NCBI GenBank assembly: GCA_907165135.1
Contig: OU015568.1
Coordinates: 5,960,501 to 6,024,500 of the forward strand
Source: Oikopleura dioica
Taxonomy: Eukaryota > Chordata > Appendicularia > Copelata > Oikopleuridae
Reading direction: 5' to 3'
DNA: 64,000 nucleotides
Part shown: positions 13,730 to 27,342 of the stretch, piece by piece
How positions within the stretch are numbered: position 1 is the stretch's first letter
Layout: each line of letters begins with the position of its first letter
Translations under genes and position numbers: made by a program
Notes under the pieces: generated by a model
Database searches by the model: none
What the model was told of the DNA's origin: nothing
Seen by the model: only the letters and a program-made list of their open reading frames with translations

Positions 13730-15527
13730 AAAGAATCTTCTTTTCTGTGCAATCAAACCATTAGTTCCAAATGACAGATCATTCCAGAACAGTTCAAAAT
13801 ATTATATACTCAATTGAATAAACCAATTATTTGAAAAGAAAACACTCTCGATCGGGTTCAAGTACTGACGAAAAAATATCAAAGGCGGGGAAATGCCCTC
13901 TTCGTGAAAGTTTACAAGTGGCCTTGTTGCAACAAATGGGAGCGATGCTATTTGAGGAACAATATTGTTTCCGACAAATTTGCTAAAGCAGATCCTAGGC
14001 TCAAATAAAATCGCCCCGGAAGCAAATTTTAAATTTATCGGCGACTGTCGTATTTGTCACAAATATTTTTTCTATAAAAAATTCAGGCGTTAAAAAATGA
14101 TAAAATATTGAAAAAAATGTAAAATGAGAGTTTTTTAATGATAAATTATTGTTTAACGATGTTTGTAAAACATGTTTGTTTAAAAAAGTTTCGAGAAAAA
14201 ACGCCGGAAAAAGAAAAAGGTGCCGATGCGGGGAAACAAGTGAAGGTTAAGCCCTAATCGCCGCCTCGAAAGGGTTAATTTTGCTGCAACCGTTGTGCTC
14301 GGAGCTGAGCGCAGGGCTCTAGAAGACGCTGCCGTTATTAATTTACGCATTTAGCGGATTTTCGTATTTTTCGCCGGCGCCAAAGAAGAATTGAATTATG
14401 CACTAGAAAAGTAGCGCAAAGGGAATTTATGAATTTCGCGTTTTCGGGAAAAAAGAAAAGGAATAATCCACTACTGCTGTGTTTTCCGGAAGAGGGCACT
14501 GTTCGCGGTCGATTGGCGATTTTTATCCGGCACTGGGCACCGCAGAATGCGATTAAAAGCCCCGCTGTTCATTATCACCTAATTGGGAAGGACTTAGCCG
14601 CTAAGCAAGAAGAATTTGGTCGAGTTTACATCGCTCATGAAATTTAGCTGATTTTTAAAAAAGGGTAAAGAAGCAATCTTGCTCGATGAGCCCCCTTTCG
14701 CCACACTTGGAATCAAAGTTGGAAAGGAGAGCCACTCAATTGGCTTGTTCCATCCGGCGGTAGTGCTACAGTCACTAAGGAAATGAGAGGTACCCCCTTT
14801 TCATTTAATGTTTTCGAGAAGTTCAGAAAAGAAAAACTATTGAAAAAGATTGAAAACCAAAAGCAAACAAAGATGTGAGAGACATACAGAACTTCTCAAT
14901 CAAATCCTTCCAGGCGAAGTAATTGATCAAAACCACAAGAAAGTGGGTAAACAGATCAAAAGCGATCGGACAGACTGTAGCTTTGGAATCAGAATACTTT
15001 GAGAAACAAAAGTAATCAAACATCCGCCACCCATCTCATTCTTACCCATCTCATTTCTTTTCTTTCCGTAGTTTCTTGAACAAGATCGCTTGGTGGAACA
15101 AAAACTATAGTTATTTAAGAAAACCCGTCAAAACGATGATTCTTTTAACAATAAAAGAATCTGATGCGTTAAAAATATCAACCCTTATTTCGTCAAAATC
15201 ATCGTGAAAGCCGACCAATAGAGTCGCCTAACTGTTATCATTTCCATTTTAATCCCACTGAGTTGCGGAAATAAGCTTTCGTAATCGACAATTAAGTTTC
15301 TCAAGGAGCAAGTTGCTGAGTTAGTACCGCGGGTGGTCGCCGATTTTCGGTATCGCCAGGAGGGCGCTCTCGCTCTCTTTTAGCGCGCTAGGACCGCCGC
15401 TGCGCCGCGCCCCGCTCAATCAGCTGCGAAAAAAAAGACGAAAATCAAAGCCAAATGTAACAAAAGAAAATTACCTGATTACAATTTGAATTGAACAAGA
15501 CCGATTCTTTTCAAGAGAGAATTTCAG

Positions 15528-15595
15528 ATTCAAGAGAGATCAAATGAAGAGCTTGAAAAACTGAAAACAGAAATCGCCGAAGAGGAGAATTTTAG
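15528..15595 (+). other. Isolated exon-like stretch
   Basis: Preceded by agaatttcag and followed by gtatgcg. One frame reads IQERSNEELEKLKTEIAEEE, a charged helical stretch. No partner exon was found nearby, so this may be chance. Confidence 0.2.
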
Positions 15596-16090
15596 GTATG
15601 CGACCGCACATTATTGCATTTTGACGGGAGAGTGTTCGGAATTTTGAATCAGACCCAAAATACCACGCTTGTTTTTGAAGATTCTAGCGCTGAAAACGAG
15701 CATCTTTCATTTGCATATTATCCCAGAAGGAATTGAAAGCCTACGTGGCTTCTCATGACAACTCTTTTAAAGCCTGACTCAGGATTTCTACACAGGTTTC
15801 TGAGCACAGTTCATCGAAAAATATCTCCAAACCTTTTTTTAGTTTATAAATATCGATCGAAAAAAAGACGAGAACAATTTTATAGAGCGGAATAGGAAGC
15901 GCAGTGGGGAGGGAAGTTTTTTGATGTACGGGGACAGGGCATAAATCGATTTTTCATGCCGAGGGTGAGAAACTTATCCAGGCCACCCGCTGACTCGATA
16001 TATCGACTAATTTTATATTTTTTAACACATTGAAGTGTTGAGCGACAGATTTTAGGATCATCCTCGCTGCGCGACTTTAAAAAAACAGGC

Positions 16091-16203
16091 TCTGAGACAG
16101 GAAAAAACCTGTGTTGAAAACCTGAGTCAGGGTCTGAATTTAATTTTTTGCTAATCATTTGACATCTTTCAGACCCTGACTCAGGTTTTGACACAGGTTT
16201 TGC
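16091..16203. repeat. cctgagtcagg-family foldback
   Basis: Arms acctgtgttgaaaacctgag and ctgactcaggttttgacaca are near-perfect inverted copies around about 45 nt. One of the best preserved members. Confidence 0.8.
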
Positions 16204-18341
16204 TCAAGAAAATATGCTCTTTTGAAGCAACAGTAAGATAAGTTTTTTGATTCCTTTGTCTTTTCCGAGATCGATCGACCACGAAATTCGTTAGATCTTT
16301 TTCTTCTCTTCTTTCAAAATTACGGAAAAAAAGTAAGCGCTATCGATTAGCGCCGATTTAACGGGCGGAGGAAGTGAGCTTATCTAACCGCGTAATGCAG
16401 CGCGCGCTAAATTCGGCACCGCGGTTGCACCAAAAAATTTTCGGCCGCCGAGGCTGAATTTATTCAAAACGAATTTCCCGTGGCAGAGGGACACGAAAAT
16501 GTCAACGCGTTGACTTGGACCGTGCTCGCGTTCGCAGGGGAAATCGGTTAAAATATTCATTTTCTTTTCTTGTCATCACGCTGTCTTATCGTTTATCTAC
16601 TGTATTTATATACAGTCTTTATGGTAAATATGAGCTAAGGCTCTGAAATATATTTTCATTCGCTGAATAACAGATAAATGACAATTGTTGCGAAGGGCTT
16701 TTCATTAAAATATTTAAGGGCTTTGACTCAGCTTTGCAACGTACAATGTAGGCCACAATGTTGCAAGTTGCAAAATCGAAACTGAAAAACTGATAAGCTT
16801 TGATAATGAGCAGCGAGACCGTTTTTTCTCCTTGATTAAGCTCGGCTCAAGGCTTATCATCTTCCTTTGTTGCAAGCTTTTTTCTCTCTCCCAGGAGTTT
16901 TTTCCAAAACTAAATTGAATGTATAAGCAACAATAGCTCCTCTTCTGCCTGGCGGGTCCGCTTTTGATTAGCTATTTAGGCCATTTTGGGAAGCAAGTTA
17001 CGATTCTAGCGCTCTCTGCTTTTATCCTTTGGGAGTGGTCAGCTACTGATAAGGTGAAGGAGCGCCTAAGCCCCGCCTTATCGCGCCGGACACACATTCA
17101 TTCACTTAGTCCTTTTCGGGGTCAAATAATTACCTCCGCGCCGGCGTTCCCAGTCCGGCGTTCTTGACCTCTGCATTCGCCATCTGCGCACTCATCCATT
17201 TTTCGAGCCCTGGAATCAGGCTCTTCGAATATTAGTTTATCAAACTTTTTTGATTGAGGATAATGAAGCGCGATTTTCAGCGCTTTTATGTTTTGAATTT
17301 TCGCGAGTCTCTCAGAGTCAAGAACATACCAGAGCTATTGACAAACGAAACGAGAAGCACTTGCTTCTGGAAGAGTGCTTTTCAATGAAGCAGCTCAGCC
17401 GAAAACTTCAACGACACTTAATCTACCGGCCTCAGAATCGCGAAAATGTTGAATAGTGATAATAAGGGGGTCTCCTTTAGATGTCCATATTATAAAGGAC
17501 AAAATTCGTTAAGAGGTAGAGTCTACCTGGTAGACCCTTGCATATAAGAATACATTTTTGAGCCAAAAAGCGCATTACAAAGGACGTATTTGATCTGGGA
17601 GTATTCCGATGGAAGTGAAAGTGACAAACTCTGACGCGGCCCCGTCGACCTGCCTCTTTTATATTTTGATAGTTAGCAAAGTGGCGGATCCTTATAAAAG
17701 TGCTCATTTGAGGTACACAGCCAGTAAACTGGGCTAAGGGGCCATCTAGCACACGCAGTGAACACAATGGAGCTGCCGAGCAGTAAATATTTCATCGCAG
17801 ATCAACACATCTGCTTTCTAAAAAAAAACTCAAACATGCTTTTCCTTCAATTTTAAACACACCCTACATACACACATCTCCTCTTTAGCCAAATGAGCAG
17901 GAAAAAAGTAATGAAAAATTGATTTCTTTTCAAAAAACTTTTTCTGTAAAATTGACAAATTTATTTAAAAAATCAACTCGGATGTTTTTGAAGCCCAATT
18001 CGACCGCGGCTTATCCCTCATAACTCGATTTCACAAAGAAGGGCTTAGCTAAATTCGGGATCATAGACATCTGTTCAACCCCACTTTTCTTTCTTTGTCG
18101 GACCAAAAACCGCTTGAGCTCAAAGTTTTTCAACGCCATGGGAAGATTTGATTTTGAAGCTCTCTGTCTTCCTTTATTGAGCCTTTTTGCGAGAGGAATC
18201 CTTTTCAAATCCGCCGCCGAATGGGTTAATTTGGATAAAATATCCTCAACAAAGCGAGATTTTAAAACATAAACAACTCAAAATTCAATCAAAATTCAAT
18301 GCTATGACATCGTTTTTTTTTCTCTTTGAATTTGAGAAACG

Positions 18342-18529
18342 ATGATTGATTTTTTCATTTCTCGTAAAAATGAAGTTTCGAGACTCTCTGGCCTCTTCAG
18401 CGGCATTTTACGACTTTTGGGCTTAGTAGTACTTTTTGGTACGATAAAAAATAGCATTCTTCATAACGATCGAGAGATATTTTGGCGCGAAGAATTCAGA
18501 AAAATCTTTTTCCAGGGAGAGATTTACAG
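18342..18529 (+). other. Isolated candidate first exon with membrane segment
   Basis: An ATG opens a 62-codon stretch ending at a possible donor (acag then gtagta). It includes LLGLVVLFGTI, which could span a membrane, and a charged end. No downstream exon in phase was recognised before the protocadherin at 19974, so it remains a weak candidate. Confidence 0.22.
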
Positions 18530-19348
18530 GTAGTAGCTTTCTTCTTTTTGTTTGTTTTCGGGGGCGAACACTTGAATACTATCAGAATCGCTTCAAGTGA
18601 ACTTGAAAAAGGAGAGAATCCATGAAATTGGCCTCGGAGATCCATCATTTTTTGTCGAAGACTAGGTAGATTTTCACGGCTTTATCGAACTGGAACTCGG
18701 TAATTTGCTTATTTCTTATGCAGGTCATCCCAATCCAGCTCTAATTAGATTCATTAATTAGTAGTTGCCCATGGGCTTTTTAAACCTGCTCGCCAAGTTT
18801 AAATGCCAACTTCTCCAATCCCCAATTTTAATTCAATATTTTTGGCCCAAAAAGACTTGGTCGATTCAAACCGGTGAAATCAGTTCTTGGCCAAAAACTT
18901 TTCAATACAAAAAATAGCCAAAATAAAGCATAAGCAAATACAGCCGAATATTCGTAAGAGGCACGAAGGAAATCCTTTTGTTAGCGTGTAACTCCATCGG
19001 ATATTCGCTATTAAATTAAGTCTATTTGCTCTTTGCTCGCTTCCGTGATACAGATCTGATTCGATAAAAGAATCTCTTCTCAGTTCTTATTTATATTTAC
19101 TTGTTTTCCGAAGCACGGATCTGGCTTTGGCATTATTCAGTAATAAATTTACACTGGCGCCGTCCCAAAAATCCTTCTCCCCGAAAAGGTCGCACCTAGC
19201 CCCACTCAGTGCTCATCTCTCAGATGGCATTTAGGATTAAAGTATCGCCCTGTCGAGTACTCTCAATTTTTCCCATCGTGTTTTTTATATTTCGATTCAA
19301 GGGTGAGCGGAAATTAAAATGACACTTTTGCCCTTTCCGTTTAAAAAA

Positions 19349-19592
19349 GGCTCGGCAACCTGTGTAGAAAACCTGACTCAGGGTCTCAAAGATCTAAAAT
19401 GAAAAGGCGCGAAGCGGCTTATTCGAATAAGAAAGCCGCAATGCGGCTTCGCAAGAAAACCTATTAGAAACAAAAGGTGGAAATGGTAACTTCGCGAAGC
19501 TGCTTTGCGGCTTCGTTATTAAAAAAGCCGCAACGCGGCTTTTCATTTGACATCCTTCGGACCTTGAGTCAGGTTTTTTTCACAGGTAACTG
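19349..19592. repeat. cctgagtcagg-family foldback with gccgc palindromes
   Basis: Begins ggctcggcaacctgtgtag and ends in the degraded complement ttcacaggtaactgaactca. The interior carries gccgcaatgcggc and gccgcaacgcggc. Confidence 0.75.
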
Positions 19593-19973
19593 AACTCAGA
19601 GGGCTACTCTTTATAGGATCTGTCGCGAAATTCGTCCATTAAAATGGTAGTGACCCCCTTATTTATTCACATATCCAAATTATTGATGGAGAAAGCCTTA
19701 ATTTTACGAGACAGATTTTCTGTCCGAATCAGAATTCATCAATGCGAGATCTTCTACGAATCAATTTCTAAACAGTTTCGTTCTCATTACTTTCCTTTTT
19801 TTCGATAAATAATGCAGACGAGTGGTGGACGACGCGTTTTTTAATAATTATTCAAATGAATAACTTTGCTAAGTGCATCCCACGTAAAAAATCGAGTAGT
19901 TTTTCAACTTTTATCGAGACTCAGATCTTTTTAATAATTTATCAATTTCTGATTGTTAATTCTGTTTTAGGCG

Positions 19974-22900
19974 ATGTCGAGATACAAGCCTTCTCTTGCT
20001 CTTACAGTACTGGTCCTACTGTTTCTACCGCTGGCAAATGCAGAAATTTGGCACAGCGAACACACAATGAAAGAAACAGGGCCTGGATCCTTTCTCGTCA
20101 ACTTGGACCAGCAATTCGGCACCTCAGGACTCGAATGGAAACTCATCACGAACGCCAAAGGATTTGAACTGAAGGGCTCCGATCTTTACACCAAATCCGA
20201 AATCGACCGAGAAAAAATCTGCCCAACGAAGAAAAATGAAGACTGTATTATTAATTTGAAGCTCTATTCCTTCAAAAATCAAGGAATTTACGAACTCAGG
20301 TAGGCTTTTTCAAATTTTTTTGTAAAATTTTTCAATTATTTGATAAATAATAAACGTTAAAATTGAAATTACCGCCGCTTGTTTGTGGTTAATCAAAGAC
20401 TGCGTGATTTAGGGGGCTGATGAGCACGCGTACTCAAAATAAGACCCTGCACCTCTGCGCTTATTTATAAGCAAATTAAGTTTTAATGGAGATTTCGGCG
20501 ATTTCCGCAAAAAAATCATAAGGGAATCCCTATTTAAACGGATTTCCCATCCTCTTTAATTCTTATGAGATAATTTTTCGAAATTCTGTTCAGAAAGGGA
20601 CACCCTTGAGAAAAATTTGATTCAATGATTTTTCATCATCAAAAAATCGTTTAGTTTGACGATCGAAGATGTCAACGACCACAAGCCAGTTTTCGAAGAC
20701 GAACCGATCGAGATTTTCTTTTCCGAAGACGCCCAAGTTGGCCAGCGAAAAATGCTCTTCAGCGCGACTGATGAAGACTCCGACGAATTCGGAATCGACC
20801 GCTACTCGCTGAAAGACGACTCGGAAACGTTCAACCTGGTCGAGTACAAAAACCCAGACGACACGAAAGTTCCACAGCTGATTTTAAAAAGAACTCTCGA
20901 CCGCGAAGAAAAGGACAATTACGAACTCGCCTTGACGGCGTTCGACAAAGGCGAGCGCGCGAGCACGGTCAAGGTGCTCGTCAACGTTGTTGACGTTAAT
21001 GACAATCGGCCGACTTGGCAAGGCTGCGAGGGAGGCTCCGTTTCGATCTCAATCAAAGAGGGGCTCGCGATTGGCGAGCGACTGCCGATCTCTATTGTTG
21101 CCACCGACGCGGATGATGGGCTAAATGGACAGATTACTTACAGGTAGAAAGAAAAAACGCGGCAAAAGTGACAGTAGGCTGATTGATACTTTCTCAAAGC
21201 TTTTAAAAGATTTCCGGATGATGAAAAGTAGATATTTCGAGACAAATTGTTAAAAGTATTCAAAAATTTATTATTTCAATTTTAGATATTCCTCGACAAC
21301 AAACACCGAAGCCCGAAAAGTCTTCAATTTGAACCCTCAAACAGCCGAAATCACAATTCTCGAATCACCCGACTTCGAAAACGTCCAATCCCACCACCTC
21401 TACCTCGAAGCAGTTGACAACGGTCAAGAACCCAAAGTCGCCTACTGCATCCTCAACGTCAACGTCCTCGACGAAAACGACGAAGAGCCGGAAGTCCAAG
21501 TCACACCGCTGAATGCCGAGGCAGGCAGCAACTCGAGCGTGATTTTTCTGAAAGAAGACTTCGAAGTTGGAGGGTAAGAGTGACTCAATTCAGGGACCAC
21601 TTGCTGCGATTTGTGATAAGAGGATCATTTAATCCAGCGTTTTTCACGGCTCAGGAGGCGATATTCTTAATTTTCGCGATAAGTGAATTAGTTGTTGACG
21701 CTCTAGAATCTGTTGCCAAAACAGGCACTGATATGCTGCACCACCACCACCACCACGGCACTTGAATTTTTTCCACTATTTGGCATTTTTTTTATCAATT
21801 TTGATATTCGGATTGTTTTATTTTCAAAGCTCTATTAAAAATCTTATTGGTATTTTTTGAAATTCCTGAATTTTAATTGGCCAATCAAATTTTCCTTTTG
21901 AGAAAAATTAAAGGTAATTTCAGGCTCTTCGCAATTGTCCTTGTCACCGATAAAGACAACCGCGGCGAAGAAGTCACCGCCTCCATCGACAACAGCGCTT
22001 TTGAACTGGTCAAGTTTGAAGTCGGCAGCTTTCAACTGCTCCTCGCCGAGGCGCTCGACTACGAGCAGACTACAGTTATTCAGGCGACGATCTCAGCCAC
22101 CGACGGAGAGCAAAGCCCCCTTACAAAGGTTTATCCTCTCGAGATTGTCGTCCAGGATGTGAACGACAATGGCCCCAAGTTTCAGCTTCAAGGAAATGGT
22201 CATTTTTTCTTCCTTTCTTTTCATTAAAAAAATAAGCCGCTTTGTAAAATTCTTTCAAAGTTTCAAAAATTGACCGCAAAAAACAGAATACCAAGTCAAA
22301 CTCTCCGAATCGGAAGAAATCGGCTACGTCTTGCTCAACCGCTTTAGCGCCACGGACGAAGACGCCGGCGAAAACGGTTGCATCGACTACGAATTAACTG
22401 GAAAAGACTCGTATCTCTTCGGCACTGAAGTGGAAGGCGATTGCGGGCCAGTCTCGATCGTCCTCAGGCAAAAAATCGATTACGATGAACAACAGCTCGA
22501 CTCGGAAAGCGCTGAATTGGGAAAGATGGAACTTCAACTCGTGGCAAAAGACCGCGGTTTTCCGCAAAAAACAAGCGCTACGAGCATTTTTGTCGAGCTT
22601 ATCGACGAGAACGACAACCAGCCGACCTTTTCCAAGTCGAAATACAGCTTCGAATTCCCCGAAACTGCTGAAAAAGGCGACATAATTGGAATCATCACCG
22701 CTGAAGACAACGATCTCAGCCCTGCTTTTTCCGACATCAAATTCGACTTCAAACCTGAAAAAAGTCAGCTGTCGACTCCGCCGAATCCCTTCGAGTTGGA
22801 AATGATGGCCGATAAAAAGTCCGCCCAAATTGTTCTCAAAAGACAACTCGATTTTGAAGATGAAGGAGAGAAAAACAACAAAAAATGGGAATTTGTCATT

Positions 22901-24549
22901 ACCGCCGAAAACCCGGAAATGCAGGGGATGACAGTCAGCGAGGCACATGTCAAAATCCAGCTTCTCGACGTCAACGAGTTCGCTCCTTCGATCGAGTTCA
23001 AGAAATTCAAGACGCTGCGGACTAACAAGGGCAAATCCTACGCGGTGGTCGAGGAACAGGCGAATGTTACTGTATCGAGATTGGAAGTTAGCGATGAAGA
23101 CGCTTCAACGACCGCAGAGGATGTTTCCATTCAACTTTTTCCGACTTCGAATCAATTTTTCAAGCTCCAGGAAACCTCAAAAACCGGAAAATACCTCCTC
23201 GACTACCAGGGCAATCACGCTGACGGGCTTTTTCTAGTCGAAATCGCCGCCAACGACAATTTTTCTCCTTCCCCAAAAAACAGCACCATCCGCTTTCCAG
23301 TGTTCATCAACACTCGAGCGAGCAAAAATGCCACGGAAATTGCCGCAATCGTCGATGAAACCCAACTTGAAGATCTTGACAATGACGATTTCGCCGATAT
23401 TTTGAGCGCGAACATTGTCTTTATCGGCGGCGGAGCAGCGGTTTTCCTCATTTTGCTGATTGTTTTGGTTTGCTGTTGTTGCAGGTAAGAGCAGTGGCAC
23501 TTCTTCAAGCCAAATAAGAATATGGAAGAGGATCATTTATTTAAAATGCCGATTTTTAGAGCGCGCTGCTGGAGCAAGAAAAAACAAGGGCACCAAGAAG
23601 CCTACAATGTTTCGATGAAAAAAGGGGGGCATGATTATTTGGCGAGCTCGAAGCATGGCGCTACTCTCGACTCAAGAAACGACTTTGAGGGCAACTGGAC
23701 GAAACCATACGATCCTAGAGCCATGCAGGTAGCTTTTCATCCCTTTGACTCTCTTTTACTTATTTCTAGTCGCCTGGGCAATCTTCCTATCATTCTGGAA
23801 ACGACTCTGGCAAGGGCGAATCTATTCCGACTCAAAACTACCCGGGAAACTCCTACAACTTCCCAGGTAAAAAAAATTCTAAAAAAGCCAGCAAAATTGG
23901 CGAATTCGCAAGTGACTTGTTCAAGTGGCTAGCTGACGGGTCGGCACTTGGTCCAGCTGTCACTCGCGCTGCACTTGCTCGCTAAAACCCGTCAAAGTTA
24001 CTTCCGGGGTGATTTAATTATTGTTATCTTTAGCGCCGCCACCAGCAGTTGGTTACAATACTCAGCCGCAAGAAATTGGGGATGAAGAGTGGATGGGCTC
24101 GCTTCTTCGGCAAAATAATAATCAAATCCAAGGTAAAATTCGATGAAACTTTCTTTCCATATTTTTCGTTTCCAGAAGGAGCCGCAACAGATACCTTCAT
24201 CGCCGCGCCAATGAGCAAGTCGAGCTCTTCAAAGCTGATCTACTCTCCTCCTTCTTCCCAAAGCTATCAAAGTCTCAGCCGCCGCGGCAATAACAACCCT
24301 CACCGACCTCATTTCTCCACTTTTCTGGACGAAGAAGAAGTCCGCTCTGAAACCAGTTCGATCAGCGTCGCCTTGCTCAACGGGCACATGTCTCCTCATT
24401 ACGACTCCGACATTGCCAGCAACGCCGGAACTCTCAACAGAAATCAGAACAATCGAATTCAGTAAGTGTCGAAAAAAAGGCTAAGCATCGATCATCGCCT
24501 GTTTAGATACACTTACCCCTCGCCACAAGAGAGGGATGAAGCCAACTAA
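19974..24549 (+). CDS. Protocadherin-like single-pass adhesion receptor (about 1,089 aa)
   Basis: Ten exons join in frame with GT-AG borders: 19974-20299, 20655-21143, 21286-21573, 21924-22198, 22287-23484, 23560-23728, 23770-23866, 24034-24132, 24176-24461, 24507-24549. The signal peptide is followed by an EC1 with the protocadherin-type EIDREKICPTKKNEDC. Calcium-linker motifs recur: DVNDHKPVF, DVNDNRPTW, DENDEEPEV, DVNDNGPKF and DENDNQPTF, giving about six cadherin repeats. One membrane helix, IVFIGGGAAVFLILLIVLV, is followed by CCCCR. The cytoplasmic tail of about 230 residues is Ser/Asn/Gln-rich and spread over four small exons, which could allow alternative tails. It has no recognisable classical beta-catenin site. 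A role in Ca2+-dependent cell adhesion follows from the family. Confidence 0.92.
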
Positions 24550-24832
24550 ACTGCCTCCAAAGAAAAAAAACTACCGACGAACCAAGAATTAAAAATATAT
24601 CTACCTGTTCCATTTCGCGTGCATTCTTCAACTGTAAAAAAAGAAACTGACCTCTCGAAATCGCAAAGCGGAAAAAAAGAAATACAAACTTGCCAAAAAT
24701 TTAAAAAATAATCGAAAAGTCTTACCGCTAAAGTTCAATTTTTTCTGTTTATTCAAAAAAAAATCCAAATAAATCAAAATTGAAATCAACGAAGAGTTTT
24801 TCTTTCAAGTAAAAATAGAGTTTCATTATTCT

Positions 24833-26117
24833 TTATTCAAGGGAAAACATAACTTTCATGCAATTTCCAGAGCGCGCCAATTCGAAGGCACTTTCGAATT
24901 CTTCAAGTTTGAATCGATGCGAGATCAGCGCTTTCAACAAGTCAAAAAGCAGAAATCGCTACTGTTTTTGCTAAAGTCTATTTTGACATTTTCCTTCAAT
25001 CTGTTTTTTGTATTTCTGGGCTATGGTGACTCCAGCTGGCCAAGTGTTGCAGTAGCGAAAGACGCCGCGAATGTCGATTTCCTGAACCGAAGCAAGCATG
25101 ATTGGCAACTCGTACATCTTGTCGCGCGGAGCCAAGCCAACGAGAACGACTGTTGATCCTGGCTTCGCCGCGAAGATGCTTTTTTCGGGATTTATTTTTT
25201 TCCGCTCGATGTTAAATTGAATGCTCTTTAGAATCCGAAGCTAAGCTGCATGCATTCTGTTCGACCAGTGCATTCCATCACAGCGTCGAATTTTTGCCCA
25301 AGCTCGGTCAAAATGTCGTCACGTGATTTTGACATGACATTAACAGTTTCAAAACCAAGGGATCGAGCGAGCTCTAGGCGACTTTCGATGACATCTGTTA
25401 AGACGATTCTTCCGGCTCCTCTTGCGCTCGCTGCGATCGCGCTTTTATTATCAAATAATTAATTAATTAATTTATTCATTACCTCACAAGTCCAATCGGC
25501 CCAGCTCCAGTAATAAGCACATCCTGGCCAGGTTCAACTCTTGCTCGCTTAGCAGCGTGAATTCCAACAGAAAGCGGCTCAATCATCGCGCCCAGCTCGT
25601 AGCTCATCTCTTCCGGCATCTTGTAGCAGCAGCTCGCCTTGTGCACGAAGTACTGGCAGAGACAACCGTCGTCCGGCGGCGTGGCGCAGAAAAACACCTT
25701 GCTCAAATTGTAGCGCCCGTTTTTCGTCAATTCATCGTCGCCAGTCGCGTAGCCGGGTTCGAAAGCGACGCGATCGCCTTTGACAACGTTGCTGACTTTG
25801 GATCCGACTTGGATGATTTCGCCAGCGCCTTCGTGGCCGAGAACCATTTTGTTGTCAACTGCGAATCGGGCTCCTCGGCCTTGAGTCCAGTAATGAACAT
25901 CTGATCCGCAGATGCCAACTGCCTGAAACAGAGTTGAAAAATCAATCATTCTCAAGGGCCTTACCTTTACTTTGATCAAAACCTCATCCTCCTCCAGAGA
26001 CCGCGTCGCTCCAAGATCGCCAATTTTCAGCTCTGTTATCCAATCGCCCGGAACTCCCTTGTCAGTCCAGGGATCCTTGCCCTCTCTGTTTTCGACGAAG
26101 ATGCCTCGATTCTGCAT
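24833..26117 (-). CDS. SORD: Sorbitol dehydrogenase, zinc-containing medium-chain family
   Basis: Oxidises sorbitol to fructose with NAD+ in the cytosol. Start ATG at 26117 (MQNRGIFVENREGKD). Exons 25965-26117 and 25483-25922 join with GT-AG borders. A third exon begins at 25441, and later parts reach the stop at 24833. Seen: AVGICGSDVHYW with the zinc-binding Cys, LGHEGAGEIIQVG with His-Glu, ITGAGPIGLV for NAD binding, VFRYCNTWP, and the end ISHRFKLEEFESAFE. The exon 3 to exon 4 border near 25247 lacks a GT; a GC start is the simplest fit. The last intron, about 24946-25030, is also uncertain. Convergent with the protocadherin gene, whose stop lies 283 nt away. Confidence 0.85.
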
Positions 26118-26323
26118 GTTACAAAATTTCAAGAAAAAGATGGCAAAATGGCCATTTTATTCAAATTCAAGTGCTTGGCAAATAAAGAGATTGATGATCG
26201 TAAATTGTCGTTAATTTTAAGGAGCCCACTTCTTTCGACAAGAGCTCTGCAAGCTAAAATTTGATTTTCAATTTTGCAATACATTTATTTGATTTATTCA
26301 AAATCAGTGTCAAAAAGCAGCAG

Positions 26324-26966
26324 TTAAAGATTTTTCAGAAGTCCTTCGAGTCCGCCCAAGTCAAATCCTTTCGATCCTCCTTTTTTGCTTCCAAGACCTC
26401 CCAAGTCTCCGAACGCGTCCGCCATCTGGCCGATGATATCGGCATTTTTAGTCGATCTCTTTAAGAGAGTGTTAATAACACATTTTCAGCGATGTTTCTT
26501 TCCGAGCTCAAACCTTTCCGCGGGAAGAAGAGCCTCTTTTGGAGGAAGAACCAAACGACGCTTTCTTCTTTCCATTTCCGAGGCCGAATTCGTCACCCAA
26601 ACCCCCGAAAACATCCTTCATTTGGTTGACAATGTCAATTTGGTCGATGATTCCCTCGGCTAAACATTGAAATGACTTTTTTTAAACAATCTAAGACGAA
26701 AACGAACCTGAAAGATCGACAATATGGCCGATTCCCTTTTCCAAGCAGGCGACTCCGTCCTCGATCGAGTTCATTTTGCCGCATTCTCTGTTTAAATCGA
26801 AGTCAGCAACTCTGTCCATCATCTGAAAATTCAATAAGTGAAAGAATTGACAAGAAAATACTCACTTCTCCAATGTCGAAACTGTTGATAATATCGCTCA
26901 AATCACCGGGAAGGGAGTCGGCTCCGCTGAGGAGGCGAAGGCGGCGAAGAATCCGAAAAGTTTCAT
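26324..26966 (-). CDS. Small secreted protein, paralogue of 33546-34153 (frame break in exon 1)
   Basis: Exons on the minus strand: 26866-26966, 26708-26822, 26514-26659, 26324-26458. The ATG gives a signal peptide, MKLFGFFAAFASSAE, nearly the same as MKLFGLFAGLAAAQ in the plus-strand copy. Exon 2 carries MMDRVADFDLNRECGK and SIEDGVACLEKGI, aligned with the other copy's IFEKVANYDFERPRECH and TIEEGVACVQQGF. The C-terminal third is Gly/Ser/Lys-rich with repeated LGGL-type words, unlike its paralogue. The signal-peptide frame does not run into the frame used by the other exons: exon 1 is one base off. That is either an assembly indel or a real lesion. No known family. Confidence 0.6.
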
Positions 26967-27342
26967 CGTTTTTTGATGCGCAGAATTTTCGAGTATGCGC
27001 GAGTTGAGTTGGTACTCCCCATTTTGTAATTTCATTTTGCAAATTCAGCAAATAGGGCGTTATCTCAGGATAATGAAACGAACCTAACACTTGAGTTCAA
27101 ATTAACAAATTCTTGCTTATTGATATTTTTCATAATTTCCCGTCATTTTTCATCTGAAGTTTCTCCTCTTTTTTCTATAAAAAATGAGTTTTTTTCTTGG
27201 GAAAAGCTTAAACGCGGTCTTTTTCGAATGATGTAGGATTTCTAGACATTCGACCTTCAATGATCTTGGCTGTTAGGTTCAGACCAAGGTGCTATAATCG
27301 CTCCGGAGACGCCTGTTTTCACCTACCTACAGCAGTCTCGCG

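Larger units (their letters stand above)
13730..19973. other. Long gene-poor interval
   Basis: No complete gene is recognised. The interval holds two GC-richer islands (about 15310-15420 and 16330-16540), foldback repeats at 15768-15815 (half copy), 16091-16203 and 19349-19592, and two isolated exon-like stretches (listed separately). GCGCTA and TAGCGC flank TCGAT at 16337-16353. In a genome this compact, 6 kb of non-coding DNA upstream of a protocadherin may be regulatory, which is inference. Confidence 0.5.

Noticed and set aside
14429-14647. Open frame of 72 codons in the gene-poor interval
   Set aside because: Short, no recognisable product, no neighbouring exon.
17477-17767. Minus-strand open frame of 96 codons
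   Set aside because: Composition and lack of splice context look non-coding; no family.
21738-21758. Run of CAC codons resembling a His tag
   Set aside because: It is a short CAC microsatellite inside a protocadherin intron, not part of a protein.
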